NCBI GenBank assembly: GCA_030040475.1
Contig: JASHTQ010000242.1
Span: 1-6,946 of the forward strand
Direction of reading: 5' to 3'
Source: Streptosporangiaceae bacterium
GTDB taxonomy: Bacteria; Actinomycetota; Actinomycetes; Streptosporangiales; Streptosporangiaceae
DNA: 6,946 bases
Shown here: in pieces, positions 6,635 to 6,946 of the stretch
Layout of the letters: every line of letters starts with the position of its first letter
How positions within the stretch are numbered: position 1 is the stretch's first letter
Translations under genes and position numbers: made by a program
The notes under the pieces: generated by a model
What the model was told of the DNA's origin: nothing
What the model saw: the letters and a program-made list of their open reading frames with translations, nothing else
The model's database searches: none

Positions 6635-6946
6635 TCACCAGTTGGTTGCGATGTACTTCGTCTCGGTGAATTCCAGCAGACCTTCGTGGGCGCCCTCGCG
6701 GCCGATGCCCGACTGCTTCACGCCGCCGAACGGGGCGGCCGGGTCGGAGACCAGGCCGCGGTTCAGGCCCACCATGCCGGTCTCGAGCGCCTCGCTGACC
6801 CGCAGGCCGCGGGCCAGGTCGCGGGTGTAGACGTAGGAGACGAGGCCGAACTCGGTGTCGTTGGCCCACCGGACCGCGTCGTCCTCGGCGGTGAACCTGA
6901 CCACGGGCGCGACCGGGCCGAAGATCTCGGTGCCGAGGATGCCCGC
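6635..6946 (-). CDS. Aldehyde dehydrogenase, succinate-semialdehyde dehydrogenase type, C-terminal part only
   Basis: Only the last 103 codons are inside the window; the gene enters from the right edge. The visible part reads EIFGPVAPVV near the edge, then NRGLVSDPAAPFGGVKQSG and GREGAHEGLLEFTETKYI near the end. This is the typical C-terminal pattern of NAD(P)-dependent succinate-semialdehyde dehydrogenases (GabD-like), which oxidise succinate semialdehyde to succinate in the cytoplasm. The catalytic cysteine and glutamate lie outside the window, so substrate and cofactor cannot be checked. The protein ends at a TGA at 6635-6637, with no frameshift in the visible part. It is 37 bp upstream of the first membrane protein on the same strand. 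It has no evident role in glycan synthesis and is probably a metabolic neighbour, although the short gap means the downstream cassette may be read through from it or from a promoter inside it. Confidence 0.9.
   Translation of the reverse strand, partial: AGILGTEIFGPVAPVVRFTAEDDAVRWANDTEFGLVSYVYTRDLARGLRVSEALETGMVGLNRGLVSDPAAPFGGVKQSGIGREGAHEGLLEFTETKYIATNW

Noticed and set aside
4774..6669. Very long plus-strand open frame (631 codons) opposite the 561-residue membrane protein
   Set aside because: Same low-complexity hydrophilic composition. The two plus-strand frames opposite the paralogs look alike only because the real genes are paralogs.

Overview
The window is a high-GC stretch with G/C-rich third codon positions and several GTG starts. 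It looks like an actinobacterial chromosome, but the genus cannot be told from the sequence. All seven supported genes lie on the minus strand, so the biological order runs from right to left. Gaps are short (37, 56, 60, 32, -4 and 19 bp), which suggests one transcript or a few closely linked ones. No convincing promoter or rho-independent terminator is visible, and no stretch longer than 60 bp lacks a gene.

Layout in transcription order: (1) the C-terminal 103 codons of an aldehyde dehydrogenase of the succinate-semialdehyde dehydrogenase type, running off the right edge; (2) and (3) two tandem, clearly paralogous polytopic membrane proteins of 561 and 568 aa, with a GT-C glycosyltransferase-like layout: an acidic motif in the first outside loop, about ten or eleven membrane segments and a soluble C-terminal domain; (4) a family 2 glycosyltransferase of the dolichyl/polyprenyl-phosphate sugar synthase type; (5) a four-helix SMR/EamA-type protein resembling the ArnE/ArnF flippase subunits; (6) a long-form glucose-1-phosphate thymidylyltransferase (RmlA/StrD type); (7) the N-terminal 224 codons of dTDP-glucose 4,6-dehydratase (RmlB), running off the left edge.

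Together, genes 2-7 read as a surface-glycosylation cassette. RmlA and RmlB would make dTDP-glucose and dTDP-4-keto-6-deoxyglucose. The GT2 enzyme would load a sugar onto a polyprenyl phosphate on the inner face. The SMR protein could flip the lipid-linked sugar, and the two membrane proteins could transfer it to an acceptor outside the membrane. This parallels the GtrA/GtrB/GtrC and ArnC/ArnE-F/ArnT schemes, but with an ArnE/F-like flippase and two divergent transferase paralogs. The family calls for RmlA, RmlB, GT2 and the dehydrogenase are firm. The pathway linkage, the flippase substrate and the transferase role of the paralogs are inference.
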